Of a stretch of 64,000 nucleotides of DNA, positions 1-20,066 are shown one piece after another (position 1 is the first letter of the stretch; each line of letters starts with the position of its first letter). The notes under the pieces were generated by a model. The model was not told the DNA's origin. It saw only the letters and a program-made list of their open reading frames with translations, and searched no databases. The translations under genes and the position numbers were made by a program. Origin of the DNA: Sepiola atlantica (Eukaryota; Mollusca; Cephalopoda; Sepiida; Sepiolidae); NCBI GenBank assembly GCA_963556195.1, contig OY744551.1, positions 12,527,596 through 12,591,595 of the forward strand, read 5' to 3'.

Positions 1-128
1 TATCTCTAATAATATATATAATGATCAATAATAATATACCTATAATAATATATCTCTAATAATATATATAATGATCAATAATAATATACCTATAATAATA
101 TATCTCTAATAATATATATGATGATCAG
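1..128. repeat. 50-bp tandem repeat at left edge
   Basis: Two full copies and about half of a third copy of an AT-rich 50-bp unit starting tatctctaat. The array is cut by the window edge. Confidence 0.85.
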
Positions 129-680
129 TATGTAGCACAGCAAGAGTGAAATATTACCGTTTGCATTATAAATCGGATGATCTTCGTACAAGGGACACAA
201 CTCAATTTGTACTTTCGCTTCTGATTTAAGACAGAGTGATTCGCCTGAGTTGAATAACAAGACAATGACTTTCTTTATGCAAAATAATAATTATCCTTTT
301 CCTTTCAATTCTCTCTCAGATGAACAAATGATCTCATATAACACTTACTTATGTAAATCTACATTAGCCGTCCTGAATTAAAATATATTTATAGGAATTA
401 AGCTACACGAAAGCCTCTATGTTTCACTTTCACAGGGAAGCATCAGGTCAATTGCACGGATTTTTGGTATTGATTGTGTTGATATATATCTTAATAGTGC
501 TTGGTCTATCTAGCGTCAAGTAAAGGTCGACCAGGCCTGTGTTTAAGAGAAGCTAGGTCATTGGCCAATGAAAACATTAACTCATTAGAGAGAAATAACA
601 AAGAATCTGATTGGTTCGTTAGTTTTATTAAACATAGCTTAGATATAAAAAAACAATAAATAAGCAATATCTGTGTAGAT

Positions 681-740
681 GATATGCCTGATGATTACCT
701 TTGAGGATGAATCATGGACACCTCTGTGTAGCTTTATTGC
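681..740 (+). ncRNA. degenerate hammerhead-like motif next to AT tract
   Basis: CTGATGA at 688-694 is followed by a short possible stem and GAAT (709-712) where a hammerhead needs GAAA. The downstream tgtgtagctttattgcca then runs into an AT tract at 742. The same family occurs at 57720 and 56741. Probably an inactive relic. Confidence 0.35.
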
Positions 741-897
741 CATATATATAGATTCGTACTAATAATATATATTTATATAAAGAGAGAGATTATATGTTTT
801 GTTATAGGATTTGTCAGCATATAAAAGCATTTTACATTATTATAAAAAAAATAGTTTGATATAGTACACTTTATTCGTTTTTTTTGTCATTAAACAG

Positions 898-8885
<7,988 letters not shown>

Positions 8886-8914
8886 CGCAGTCTAACTTCT
8901 GAAGTGAGAGGATT

Positions 8915-8977
8915 GTGGAAAATAATGTTCCAATGGTGGAAAATTATGTTGCAATGTCGGAAAACGATGTGGCAATG
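8915..8977 (+). repeat. 21-bp x3 tandem repeat in gene A 3' UTR
   Basis: Three copies of a 21-bp unit of the form gtggaaaatnatgttncaatg begin 30 nt after the TAA. They lie outside the frame but probably inside the transcript, before the poly(A) signal. Confidence 0.75.
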
Positions 8978-9042
8978 GCGGCCCCCTCGTGTCAATAGTC
9001 GAACTTTGTTAATAATCTGTTCAAGTGATTTCTATTTCACCA

Positions 9043-9048
9043 AATAAA
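9043..9048 (+). terminator. poly(A) signal of gene A
   Basis: AATAAA lies 158 nt downstream of the gene A stop codon, the first canonical signal after it. Confidence 0.65.
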
Positions 9049-9778
9049 CTCAGAGATAAACACAACCAGAAATAAAAGAACTCTGTAAAAAACTCGTTTT
9101 ATCCTTCTTTATTGATTTACATTGAATAAGAATTGTCTGATTCTTATTGTCCGCTTTGTAAATGTAATAATTTCTTGTGTGTCTGTGTTTCTCGCTTTTT
9201 TGTGACTTACACATTATTTTTTTTTAATATTAATAAATTAATTAAAATCAAAAATGTATTTGAACAAATCACTGAAACGATTTTTTTTAATCCGACTAAA
9301 ATGTAATTTATTTACAAAATTAAATCCACGAAAATGTATTTCAGTCTATTCGTAAACAACCAACGAATTAAATTTGCTGTTCGATCTAATGTTACGCGGT
9401 AGTAATTAGCCGTTTGTAACATTAACAGACTATTTTCGATCCTAACCGATTGCCCGTAATCCTCTGTCGGTACTTGTACAGTTTGTGACACATGCTGAAA
9501 CCGACTTTTTGTCAGCATCATCCGGCAGTTTATGTAAACAGTCGGGAAAAGAGGAATAAAATAGTGCGTGTCCTCAACATAAAAACGAGGCGACGCAAGC
9601 AAACAAGAACACTTAAGAAACAACATTTAAAGCAAGCTCTCAGAAAAATAGTCATCACATGGTAATTTTAATGAAAACTTATTTATTTTTTGACTCAGCA
9701 AAATATAATAACACAACTGGAAAGGTATATTTAAATTCTGGTTGTGTATGCCCACATGCATCATCGGCTGAAGCGTAA

Positions 9779-9915
9779 TTATCGAAAGATCAGCGGCCAT
9801 GATGCGTCCAGCACCGCCTCGAACTGCTTAGTCGTCTGCCGGCTGACAACGGCTTCTGGAAGCTGGTTCCACAGTGCAGCGATCCGAACTGTAAAAGACG
9901 CCGAAATTTTTTTAG
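9779..9915 (-). pseudogene. LINE reverse transcriptase C-terminal fragment
   Basis: The minus strand reads FTVRIAALWNQLPEAVVSRQ, then a short QFEAVLD stretch and a stop at 9779-9781. The WNxLPxxVV...F...LD pattern is the usual C-terminal end of jockey/CR1-like LINE proteins. No RT catalytic motif is present nearby, so this is a 5'-truncated copy. The family call is by pattern only. Confidence 0.6.
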
Positions 9916-9986
9916 GTACAGCTTACCTCAGTTTTCACAAATCCCTCTCTATAGATACACGATAGATCGTATTCATATTCGTTATG

Positions 9987-10068
9987 CGGATGATGACGAT
10001 GATGATGATGACAATGATCACGATGATGATGATGTGGATAATGATGATGATGATCATGATTGTATTAA
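9987..10068. repeat. (GAT)n-rich low complexity
   Basis: gatgatgacgatgatgat-like interrupted trinucleotide run. Confidence 0.85.
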
Positions 10069-10099
10069 ATAGATCATTCGAACTAATGTACTCATCTTT

Positions 10100-10345
10100 A
10101 GGTGTTATTCTCACAACGTTTCGGCCGATGTAACCTCCTACCTTCTTCAGGTGTATCTAGTCGCACTCGGGAATATTTCTGTTGAACTCGGGAATCTGTA
10201 CGGAATTTCGAACGAAACCCTTTCTTTAATTCACGGGGGTAGCTTGCCCTCGTTCCGTCAGCCATGACCAGATACAAGTCTTAAAAGTCTTAAGTAATTC
10301 GTAGTATCGCCCGAACTGAGGATTGAAACTTCAACGTACAGAACA
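10100..10345 (-). repeat. dispersed repeat shared with 29405-29690
   Basis: Both loci share ctcacaacgtttcg.ccgatgtaacctcc, the acccttt.tttaat.cac block, agtaattcgta and gtatcgcc...ctgaggattgaa. On the minus strand it carries CTGAAGA (10150-10144) and GAAAC (10122-10118), which fits the looser CTGANGA...GAAA hammerhead pattern. Confidence 0.65.
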
Positions 10346-11019
10346 GTGTCCCTTAAGACTGAATTTTACTCAAGGCTTTATCTGCTACTAACCTTAACCT
10401 TACTCCTAACCCAGAGGTTTTCTCTGCTACCAATCTTACTTTGCTAGTATCATATTACAGTGATGGCCGCAACACGTGCTCGTCTAGAAGACTTCTTTAT
10501 TCCAGAGAAACATTCACAAAGCAAGGGATACAACTCTATATAGAGACACCAGGGGGCATAACTCGATCAAGTTCGAGAACTCAAACTTCAACAGGCGAGT
10601 CTTCATAAAATGCTGCATTATCGAAATAGACCAAAGTAAGATAGAGCAAGGATTATGATGAATACGGCTGAACTTCCACACCCGTCCCGTCCAGCTATTG
10701 AATTTCTGTTCCTGTCTTTCTAATGGGATGTGGCTTGGCCCTAGTACGCGAAATGTATTCTCGAAATTTATTTTTAATGCATTATAATGGTTCAAATATA
10801 ACCAACAGCTAATTTCATGCAATACATACTTTAAGTACTTGTATAGTTTCTGACCCAGAAAAAACTGACATTTTGTTCACGTAAACACGGCGGAAAATGC
10901 CGAAGATTTTCAGCTAATCAGAACGCTCGGGAAGCATATGACAAATTTACATGTAAATTGAAACACTCTAAACATCTATGACAACCAGAAATCTGCTAAA
11001 TGCCCCGGCCAAAACGCGA

Positions 11020-11490
11020 ACAGATTTTTAATCTTAACCCTAAACTATCCCTGACCTAAAACTTAATCCTAATCTAACTATAAACTTACCCTAACCGAAC
11101 CCTAAACTATACCTCACCTCAAACTTAATCCTAATCTTACTCTAAACTTACCCTAACCTAACCCTAAACTATCCCTTACCTTAAACTTAATCCTAATCTA
11201 ACTCTAAACTTACCTTAACCTAACCCCAAACTATCCCTCACATTAAGCGTAATCCTAAGCTAACTCTAAACTTATCCTAACATAACCCTAAACTATCCCT
11301 CACCTCAAACCTAATCCTAAGCTGACTCTAAACTTAACATAACCTAACCCCAAACTATCCCTCACCTCAAACTTAATCCTAAGCTAACTCTAAACTTACC
11401 CTAACCTTACCTTAAACTATCCCTCACCTTAAACTTAATCCTAAGCTAACTCTAAACTTACCATGACCTAACCCTAAACTCACTCTCACC
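11020..11490. repeat. 62-bp telomere-like tandem repeat
   Basis: About seven to eight units with an exact 62-bp spacing of cttaatcc at 11062, 11124, 11186 and 11248. Each unit contains variants of cctaaccctaaact, reminiscent of the CCCTAA telomere strand but degenerate. Confidence 0.85.
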
Positions 11491-11499
11491 AAATTAGTG

Positions 11500-13420
11500 T
11501 TTGTCCGTTTCAAGAGCTGTACCAGTACCATAAAAATTAAAATGCAAAAACAGTCTGTCAATCTTTTCTGTTGTTTACGTGTTTCGGCGTCGGCAAAAGT
11601 CGATTTGATCTGCTTCATAAGCTATACTAGTAGCATAATTTATTCTAAAATGATTTTATTTTTACTATGTAATTTATAAAAATGGACTATTTTCTGAAAA
11701 ACACAAATGCATCCTAATGGATTTAATATAAGATACAGAACATTGGTCCTCATTTTGAAGAACAGTTACATAATAAATTAGTATTTTGACACGTCGCATT
11801 TTGAAGAAGACTGACATAACAAATTATTATCAATTAATAATCTGAAGCTTTACCCCTTCTCTTTTTTACACAAGCCTATACCAACAGTTACCATATAAAT
11901 ATGGACGTAGAAAATAAAATAAACATTGAAGTTAGTGACGCTAAGATAGGTGTCCGTAAAATCATAAGATAGAACAAAGAAGGAACAGATGTTGAAGTCA
12001 GCAAAAGAAAGAACGCAGAGGAAAACAGTGTTAGTTTTTGTTATTATATAGATTGTAGATACGAAAATATTGATCAACAAAAGATGCCCATTTCATAGTT
12101 CTCGTATAATTTCCTCTGGGAAATCAAGTGTGCAGAATCTTAATATGAAAACTGTTAAGACAGAAGTCGGCAATCGATCAGCAATGGAAATGAGAATAGA
12201 CTGGGAGGATAGTCTCATCTAAGAGACTAAAGCACAAAGAAAATTTGAAACTTATCCAACCAAGACTTAGCACCAGTTTAATACTGACACATAGTTTTTC
12301 TCACTCTAACATATTTCTTATTGTTCACATCTAGTATTCCAACCAAGCAGCATCAGCATTAAAGTTCTGCAGATTTTTAATCACAGTGCCTTTAACACAA
12401 AATGGAAAAACACATACTTTATTAGAGGAGGTAATTTCCTAGAAAATAATCACTTTAAATTTATTTTTAAATAATTCGTGTTCAATATATTTCAGTTTAC
12501 GAATTCCTTTTTTAAAAGCTTTCACAATCGAAATATTAATGTTTTGCTTCCTACGTTTCATAGGTAAAATAAGAGACATATTCACGATTATTATGGTTTC
12601 GCTACTTAAGTAACCCTTCAATGCATTATTTATTACAGACATTCTACGTATCTGATCTAACCTGTTCTTGAACCACGTACCTTCAAGTTGATCTGACTTC
12701 CAAAAAGGCCCAAACGATTAATAATAAACAAAACAACATATTCCTTTACCTCCCTGACTCTCACAAAACAAATATAATATTAGTGTTTAAAACATTCTGA
12801 TAATAAAGACTAAGATTGCGTTCGTTTATAGTCAATCTGTTTATCTGGTAATCTGGTAATCGAGCATACCAAATTAAAATCGTGTGAATCTTATAAAATA
12901 ACTAATTTATTTAGTTTAATGTTAAACATTCGATTTGTAGATTTGAAATTACTTATGTTTGGATGAAGAAACCAAGACTAGCTTTCGTTGTTTTAATTCG
13001 AAATTCTGCTAATCGAGATTTGAAAACGCAATGATTGGTCAAAATGTATCACATGTGAAGTATCCTATGAAAACGCGCATCACGAAAAGACAACATGTAG
13101 TGAGAGGAAACGTACATTGTTTCGTAAGAAAATATAGAGTATTGAACTCATAATTATGCTTTAAATATGAAATCCTAAAAGATGCATGATAATTTATAAC
13201 AACATTTCTATTTGTTGTTGTGGAACATCAGTATGCATGAAAGAGTTAAACAAAAGTTATTCTTGTGAACCAGAATATCCTTGTTTATGACATATAGCTT
13301 ACATAGCTTCATCCAATTGTATCCACTTTTATTTCCATTCATTCATTTAAACACGTAATAGTTATATAATTATTACAATTGTAAAATATTATAACAATAA
13401 TTTAATAATATAAAACACAA
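11500..13420. other. AT-rich intergenic DNA, nothing recognised
   Basis: No exon, RNA gene, tandem array or terminal repeat could be recognised. Open frames are short and without any family pattern. Confidence 0.5.
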
Positions 13421-14259
13421 ACCTAGCTATGGGCAAATAGCGTCGCTAAACAGCAGTGCCTAGCGTGGCGACTATGGCAAAAAAAAACTGAATGACTGTT
13501 ACCAATATGGTGTCGGGAACTAGGGAGGAGTTCCTCTTCCAGGAGTGATCTAAACCGTGATGGTGATGGTGATGGTGATGATAAAACGCAAAATATCAGC
13601 TGACTCTTCAGCAATAACTAAATGTTTAATAACTATTCCTGCGAAATTATCGCAACGGACATCCCGTAATTCCAGACGAAAACACACTCCGGTTGAGTGG
13701 TGATTTTTTTTCGTTTTTTCTTTCTGAATTATTTAATTAATCCAAATTGGTATAAAAAATAATTTTGTTATGGTAATGCCCCTATTTATTTGACTCCTTA
13801 AGAGTAGAGTTAGACACAAGGTCGGTTGTTCATGTACATAATTCATTAAAGCCAATTACACCATCCTAGTTTAATACATTACGTTGCTGAAAATATTTGA
13901 ATTGAAACTTACTGAATTCTTCAATATTGTATTTTTGTCTGTGTACCTTGTCTCGTATCTAACGTGGCTGTCTTCAAAACTGCATCGTCACCGCCTTTAA
14001 AATTCAAGTTTTTATACACTAGGCACAATGCTTAAACCAAACTACAACATTCTTTTCCTAATATCATATATATATATATATATATTGTTGGCCTACTTAT
14101 CCTTAGGGTATTTATCTTTAAATGTAAGTAATTTGAGCTGAGATAGATTGGATCTATAATAAATGGTTTTAATTACTGAATAATGGATGATTGTGTAAAT
14201 GTGGTCATGTTTGGTGTACATGCATGCTAGTATTTGTGTAAACTCACATATGCGTGTGC

Positions 14260-14891
14260 AAGTTATCTGTAGGCATATATACTGATTTTATGTAATTTTA
14301 TGTATTTTTATGATATATGGGTAGGAAGGTGTACGCGTATCTGTGAGGGTGTATAGGTATATAATTGTATGGTTTATGTAGGTATGTATATATGTATGTG
14401 TATGTATGTATACATGCGTGATCTAATCGAAATATATGTGTATGTATGGGTATTGATACCTTACTGATATCTTATTTGTCCAAGTACGTTTAAACTGATG
14501 AATTTTAATTTTATTTTTATATTCATATTTTATTTGCATTCTATATTCATTGCTTGTGTACGTATAGGTAGGTAATAGGCATATTTATTCATTTGCCTAT
14601 ATGTCTGCTGTATATACGTTTATATGTGTGTATGTATGTGTATATGTATCTATGCATTGTGCATGTATGTTATGTGTATCCAGCTATGGATATACGCGTA
14701 TATATTTGTGTTTAGTCTTTATATTTGGATAATCGGGGTGATATATTCTATGTACATGCTTGTATATGTTGATGTATGCTTATGTATGTGTGTGTATGTA
14801 TGTATGTATGTATGTATATATATATATATGTGTGTATATGTATGTATATGGGTGTGTGGGGTCTAGGCGTGTGTATACATGGGTATTGTAT

Positions 14892-14955
<64 letters not shown>

Positions 14956-15120
14956 ATGTGTGTATGTATATCTATATTCGCGTTGTGGATGTATACATGT
15001 ATGTATATGGGTGTATGTACATGTGTGTATGTGTATACGTATATATATATATGTTATATTTATGATTATGTGTGTTCGTGTATGTATATAGGTGTGGTGC
15101 TTAGGTATTTACTTGTACAG
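14260..15120. repeat. TATG/TG low-complexity region
   Basis: Long stretch of tgtatg, (TG)n and (TA)n. The Tyr/Cys/Val-rich open frames at 14624-15192 are artefacts of this composition. Confidence 0.9.
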
Positions 15121-15576
15121 GCGGATGTTTTTCTTGTATTAAAATTAATTTTTATAGTGAAACTGTTTTATATACTAAAAGTATATTCATAGGCAAGTAC
15201 GTGCTTTTAGATATATTTTTTGCTTGAAAGTGGATCTGTGTGTGTGTTCATGTTTAGATGTGTGTGTATACTGATGTCTGTTTATTTATGTGTACTTATG
15301 TACCTATTAAATCTGTTTAGATGTGTGTATTTTACTGATAGATAAGATAAATGTGTTTGTAGGATTTGGGAATTCAAATAGGGTTGAAAAGTAGCCATGG
15401 CTAAGAGGGCAATAAAAAACAGGGATGGTTAAGTCGTAAAAAAGGCTGAATAACTGTCAACAAGTAAAATAGGTAATCCAATACCAATTCATAAGAAATA
15501 GACATAGAGAATAACCAATCCCAAACAAGGATTTATTCTGAAAAAATCTGCAAACCCATCTCATTACTCTGAATCC

Positions 15577-15642
15577 TTGGTCTGATGAGGTTGACTCTCT
15601 TCGAAGAGTGCAACCGAAACATGTATGCACATATGTAACCAA
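15577..15642 (+). ncRNA. type I hammerhead ribozyme
   Basis: All elements of a hammerhead are present in order. Stem I: TTGGT (15577-15581) with ACCAA (15638-15642). Core CTGATGA: 15582-15588. Stem II: GGTTG with CAACC (15589-15593, 15611-15615), extended by ACTCT with AGAGT (15594-15598, 15605-15609) around one bulged G. Second core GAAA: 15616-15619. Stem III: ACATGT with ATATGT (15619-15624, 15631-15636). The expected cleavage nucleotide is A15637. It lies about 30 bp upstream of a (TA)n tract, like the other hammerhead-like motifs here. In animals such ribozymes occur in Penelope-like elements and other repeats, and the host repeat here is probably one. Activity is inferred, not shown. 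Confidence 0.82.
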
Positions 15643-15669
15643 TAATGTTTGTATAAATAAAAATGTATA

Positions 15670-15670
<1 letters not shown>

Positions 15671-15723
<53 letters not shown>
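15671..15723. repeat. (TA)n microsatellite
   Basis: About 26 TA units directly downstream of the hammerhead-bearing repeat. Confidence 0.95.
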
Positions 15724-15727
<4 letters not shown>

Positions 15728-16206
15728 AAAATTCACATATTAGAAGCGTTGGCGAAATGGCAAAGATAAAGAATATTTTTTTAATAAAATATTTAGAAAA
15801 CCTTCACAACGCAGATTATTGTTTTTAAAAATAAATTATTTATTTATCTTAAAAACATTTTTTTTATAACTTGAGCGCTTTCGGTAATAATATCACCATC
15901 TTCAGAGGAATAAGCATATTTTTTTCCTCTTTTTCTTCATTTCCTCCCCCCCCCCCCGACTGAGACAAGCAGTAAGGATGAATTCGTCTCGATGTTATGG
16001 ACGAAATGTTTATAAGTCGTGTGTTATCACGTGGTACGTGGAAAGTTATTTAAAAATCTACACATTAAAAGCGTTGGCGAAATGGCAAAGTTAAAGAATA
16101 TATTTTTTATAAAATATTTAGAAAACCTTCACAACGCAGATTATTGTTTTTAAAAATAAATTATTTATTTATCTTAAAACCATTTTTTTATTTGAACTTG
16201 AGCGCA
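15724..16206. repeat. ~150-bp direct repeat pair
   Basis: 15724-15880 and 16047-16206 are nearly identical (shared agcgttggcgaaatggcaaa and ccttcacaacgcagattatt). About 170 bp with a poly-C run lies between them. On the minus strand the first copy includes CTGAAGA (15905-15899) and GAAAG (15882-15878), the looser hammerhead pattern. The layout recalls tandem Penelope-type terminal repeats, but no coding part is present. Confidence 0.7.
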
Positions 16207-16559
16207 AAAATACAGATAATTGTTTAAAAAAAAGGAAATGTATATACATATATGCATGCGTATTCTTATTAGCAGAAAAAAAAGTGAACTTACAATATGC
16301 ACACACACACGCAAAACGTAAACTTTTTATAGAAGAAAGGAGACGATTGAGACTTTGGAGGCAAACTTTTTATTGACTCTTGTTTCTTTAATTTTGATAC
16401 GTATTTGTTCTTGTAGGGGGACAAAGGGAGATAATTTTTTGTTTTGTTGTTTGTCGATAATTGAGGATGTTCGTTTTTCTTTGTTGTTGTTTAACAAAAA
16501 AGAATTGTATGCATATCCAGTGAGAGAGAAGCACATTATATTTTCCCAGTGTTTTTTTT

Positions 16560-17690
16560 AACGTAACCAGAAAAAGAAGTTGGGTTACGTGCGTTAAACC
16601 TAATTAAGAATACAAAACAAAACAATTTATATCGTTATAGATTTACGGTCAGCCACGCACAAACAGATTTCGGATGTTGAGGAATGACCTTTGGGAGGCG
16701 ATGAATTTTTAAGGTGAGGTCCGGTGTTTAAGGCCGTAGGACGTGTCTCTTCCAACTGTGGGTTGGGATTGAGTAATGATCGCTACGCGTGCCCCGTTGA
16801 GGTAACCGGTGATCTTGCGATGATACGGACAAAGAGTTGTTTCGGTGCACACGCGTGAAAAAGCGATTTTGTGGCTATGAAATGAATAGCGGATTATAGA
16901 TAGTCTTTGGGGACCTCATAGTTTGCCGTATTTTGCATTGGTCAATCGAGGATAAATGGTAATAATTCTAAGTAGGAACGGGTCCGTCCTAGGTTTTGGA
17001 TGTGACCGACCGTATGCAGAGACGCCTCTCCACCCCCAAGACATAGTTAGAATCATGGGAAGGGTACAGTTAGTAAGCGATGCAAGCGAGTCCGCATCAA
17101 CGGGGTTTGGAGTTAATTTGGTGTGAGGGAGACTTCGTGCGCGTGTCGGGGCAGAAATAGCCATGGATAGGTTCAACATTGAAAGAAGGTGCCGTATTTT
17201 AGGGTCCTAGAATAACAAATAGATAGGAAATGTGATCAGATTGGGGCCCGATGTGAGTGTCGGAGATACCACTCCAAAAGACACGCCGTTTCCACAAAGG
17301 GTCTTGAGCCGAGTGCATATATAGTGCTTAAGGATAGAACGGCACCTAAAATTAAAGTCGTGGGCTGACCACATTAAGCTTTAAAATAGGGGTTTCTGTT
17401 TGTTCCCCCGTAATTCGCGGTAATGTCCGCCAGTTAGAGAAATGACCATCGGCTGATGTGGCAATGTCGCCCGATAATGTTTGTGACGGGGATGGCCACG
17501 AGAGCCGATATTGATCGTAAGAGATGTTTCCTTACATCCCGGGGATAGCGTCATGGGCCGAGGAACGGCCGGTTGAAGAGGTTGGACGTTAGAGGTCCAG
17601 CCGTACTAATCCTTGGTTCTGACCAGATCCTGCAGAGGGGTGTGTTAAAATAAATATCTTACCCTTGTTTTTTTGTAGGGAGGGGAGAAA
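16560..17690. other. GC-richer island, probable retroelement 3' internal region
   Basis: This block is markedly richer in G+C than its surroundings, with no internal repeats. It ends in a purine run (agggaggggagaaa, 17677-17690) immediately before a TGTTA start, which is how the 3' end of an LTR retrotransposon looks. No plus-strand frame is open. On the minus strand one frame has only about three stops between 17541 and 16700, including an 87-codon open piece (17179-16916), but no known motif is visible. It may be a decayed coding region or chance. Confidence 0.35.
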
Positions 17691-18092
17691 TGTTATATAA
17701 TGGGACGCATGGGAGATGGACGTACAGTGAGATCGCTTAACTTGCGCGATTTGTAACGGAGTCATCTCGTGCAATGTTGGTGCGATGTGTTCTCACGATT
17801 CGCATGGACAGTTGACGAGACCTCGGGGGTCACACGTCGATCACGAGATTTTGTGACGTCACAGTTTTCCCGGTGGGAAAACGGCAGTGAAATTTGGAGT
17901 TTGAACTTGGAAGCCGACGAGTCAACACGCTTTAGCCATGTAGCGATTACATAAGCTAGGGGATTTCGGATCCCCAAAAATGAGAGCCAGGCGATGTCCC
18001 CCTCTTCGTTCTATTGCAAGTAAATAAGAATAAGGAAATTAACTAGCGTAAGCTTATCTCTCTACTACGATGTAACTGCACCAGTATCGACA
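17691..18092 (+). mobile_element. probable LTR (3' or solo)
   Basis: The segment starts TGTTATATAATGGG right after a polypurine tract, contains AATAAG-like poly(A) signals near 18022-18034, and can end in ...CA at 18080 or 18092. No second copy is in the window, so the end is approximate and no family can be given. Confidence 0.45.
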
Positions 18093-18550
18093 AGCTAATA
18101 AAAAAATAAATGGCTCAAAGTAAATAGAAAGGCTTGTTATAAATGATCGTGTTTAAAAGATTTGATTTCAGTTTGCGAGGAAACAGCCAGGGACAGTAGA
18201 CGATGGAGATTGTGCCCACGGACAATGTGGCCGAAAGAAGACGATAGCAGCCCGACACAAGCTGCAGGCGACAACGCCGACGCACGGTTAGTACAAATAG
18301 TTTCCCCTCCCAGCTGGGATTCTCGAATAGAAACGACACATCATCCCATTCGCGGGATCAACAGGCAAACCGTTCTACAACGCAAAAGATTCGACATTAC
18401 AACGTGGTATAAACCAGCAATTCAACACAAATAAGAACAGATATGACCATCGGAAAGTCAGGTGACACCTATTGGCCTTAGTCTTGAAACGATCAAGGTA
18501 GGATAAAAACAGTCATCAGAAAGAGAGTTCCAAAATCCTGCGGTTCTTGG

Positions 18551-18750
18551 AAATAAGCTACTGGAATAAGAAGCTGTATTACAATCAAGTATCAAAACAG
18601 TGAATTAATGAAGACGACTAGACAAACGAGTCAAACGAGCAAGTCCAAAAGAAACAAGGAACATATCGCATAATTCTGAAGAACGCATTTCATGGTAGTA
18701 TTTATAGAAAAGCAACATCACGTCTGTCAGAGAGAGAGAGGGTGTAGAGA
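18551..18750 (+). repeat. dispersed repeat shared with 5502-5710
   Basis: Second copy of the repeat that follows gene A exon 5. The flanks differ, so it is an independent insertion. Followed by a gagagag run. Confidence 0.65.
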
Positions 18751-19772
18751 AGAAGAAAGGGTAGGACCAATCAAATTACAGATACGTTTTTGCACCTTAT
18801 CAATAACTCTCAAATGTGACAGAGATTAATAAGCCCAAATATGACAACAGTACTCTATACATCGTCTGATTGTGGATTTGTAGAAGAAGAGAATAGCCTC
18901 AGGTGTGAGAAAGTGTTTGTAGCGATAGAGAGAACAGACTTTATAGAATTACCTGTCAGTTCAAACTGCTGAACACGAGCTCATATATTTTTGCCACGGT
19001 AATTAAGCAAGGTTAAATAGAGGGGCAGTTGGGGATTTCACAACGATTGAATATCTATCGATATCCTGTTCATCTTACAGGGTTGATCAATTGTCTCTAG
19101 CGGCTAAAAGGAGACCAAAGTACTATGCCAATTTACACATCTTTTTGTAGTGTAGATTATTTTAAAATCTATGCATGTTATATTTAGATGTGTAATCCGT
19201 AGTGCAATCACTCTACTTCGTATGTACTTTATTGGTATGTGCAACTGCGTTTTCTTCTCTTTCTTTATCTTTCGTTTGTTTCTCTGATTGTGGTTGAAAT
19301 AGTGTAACAATTAAAAAACATAACCGAATTTTTGCGCTATGATATGAACTTCTTTTGTTTTTTTTATGTTATCTTTTATACTGTTGAGCTACATATAAGT
19401 AGTTAGCTACTCCGTGAGTCGGGAGCGACCAAAGAGCCTCGAAACACCTTCTGCACAGGTCCAGAAGGCCAGTCAAAGTGAATAAGTTCACTATCTTTTC
19501 CAATACGTGTAACGCATGACTTCGTGACTTCGTTATACTATGAACACGTCAGCTTAATTTCTACTTTTCGATTACTTTACTTTAAAAAGTATATTTCGAC
19601 ACTCACTTCAAAATATTGCTTCGGCTAATCTAGTGGTTAATTTCTTGTCTTTTTCAATAAAAACTACATTTCATAAAAAATGCTGTGTATACCGTTACGA
19701 TATCCCTGAATGTGCTCCTTGCAACTATATGCCAAAAATAAAACACACAAAAAATATCTTACAAATTAATTT

Positions 19773-19778
19773 TTTATT
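19773..19778 (-). terminator. poly(A) signal of gene B
   Basis: AATAAA on the minus strand 124 nt past the TAG stop, a typical distance for a short 3' UTR. Confidence 0.6.
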
Positions 19779-19901
19779 ACTTTATATTTTCAAATAAAAA
19801 TCATCAACAAATCAATCATTGATCTTTTCCAATAATACAATTCATCAAAAGGTTAACTTTTGTTTCTCAGCTCCGAAGAAGGTCCGTTGTTATCCGTCAC
19901 T

Positions 19902-20066
19902 CTACCACATGCTGTTGGATCGACCCTTGAGGTAGCCACAGATTTTAGGATGGGCAGCAACACGGGTCCTCAGAGAAATCAGTTTGGGATACTTGCTGAA
20001 CATAGATTGGTTCTCCATGTAGGGACTTTCCAGGCAACAATAACACATCATATCACACCACATCAT
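19902..20066 (-). CDS. gene B exon 6, C-terminus and stop
   Basis: The exon has 54 codons plus TAG after the acceptor attatag. It encodes [19 protein letters not shown], then [17 protein letters not shown], and ends KGRSNSMW. It is easily missed because the coding frame has only short open stretches around it. Confidence 0.95.
   Translation of the reverse strand: MMWCDMMCYCCLESPYMENQSMFSKYPKLISLRTRVAAHPKICGYLKGRSNSMW

Noticed and set aside
10514..10822. 102-codon minus-strand open frame
   Set aside because: No recognisable motif and no splice or promoter context; possibly a transposon scrap, but I cannot support a call.
17400..17640. Resemblance of the plus strand near gttggacgtt...cgtactaatcc to the 3' end of bacterial 23S rRNA
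   Set aside because: Only a short stretch resembles it; none of the strongly conserved 23S blocks are present upstream.
18115..18434. Overlapping open frames after the putative LTR, considered as a gag start
   Set aside because: No gag-like motif, no clear primer-binding site, and both strands are equally open.
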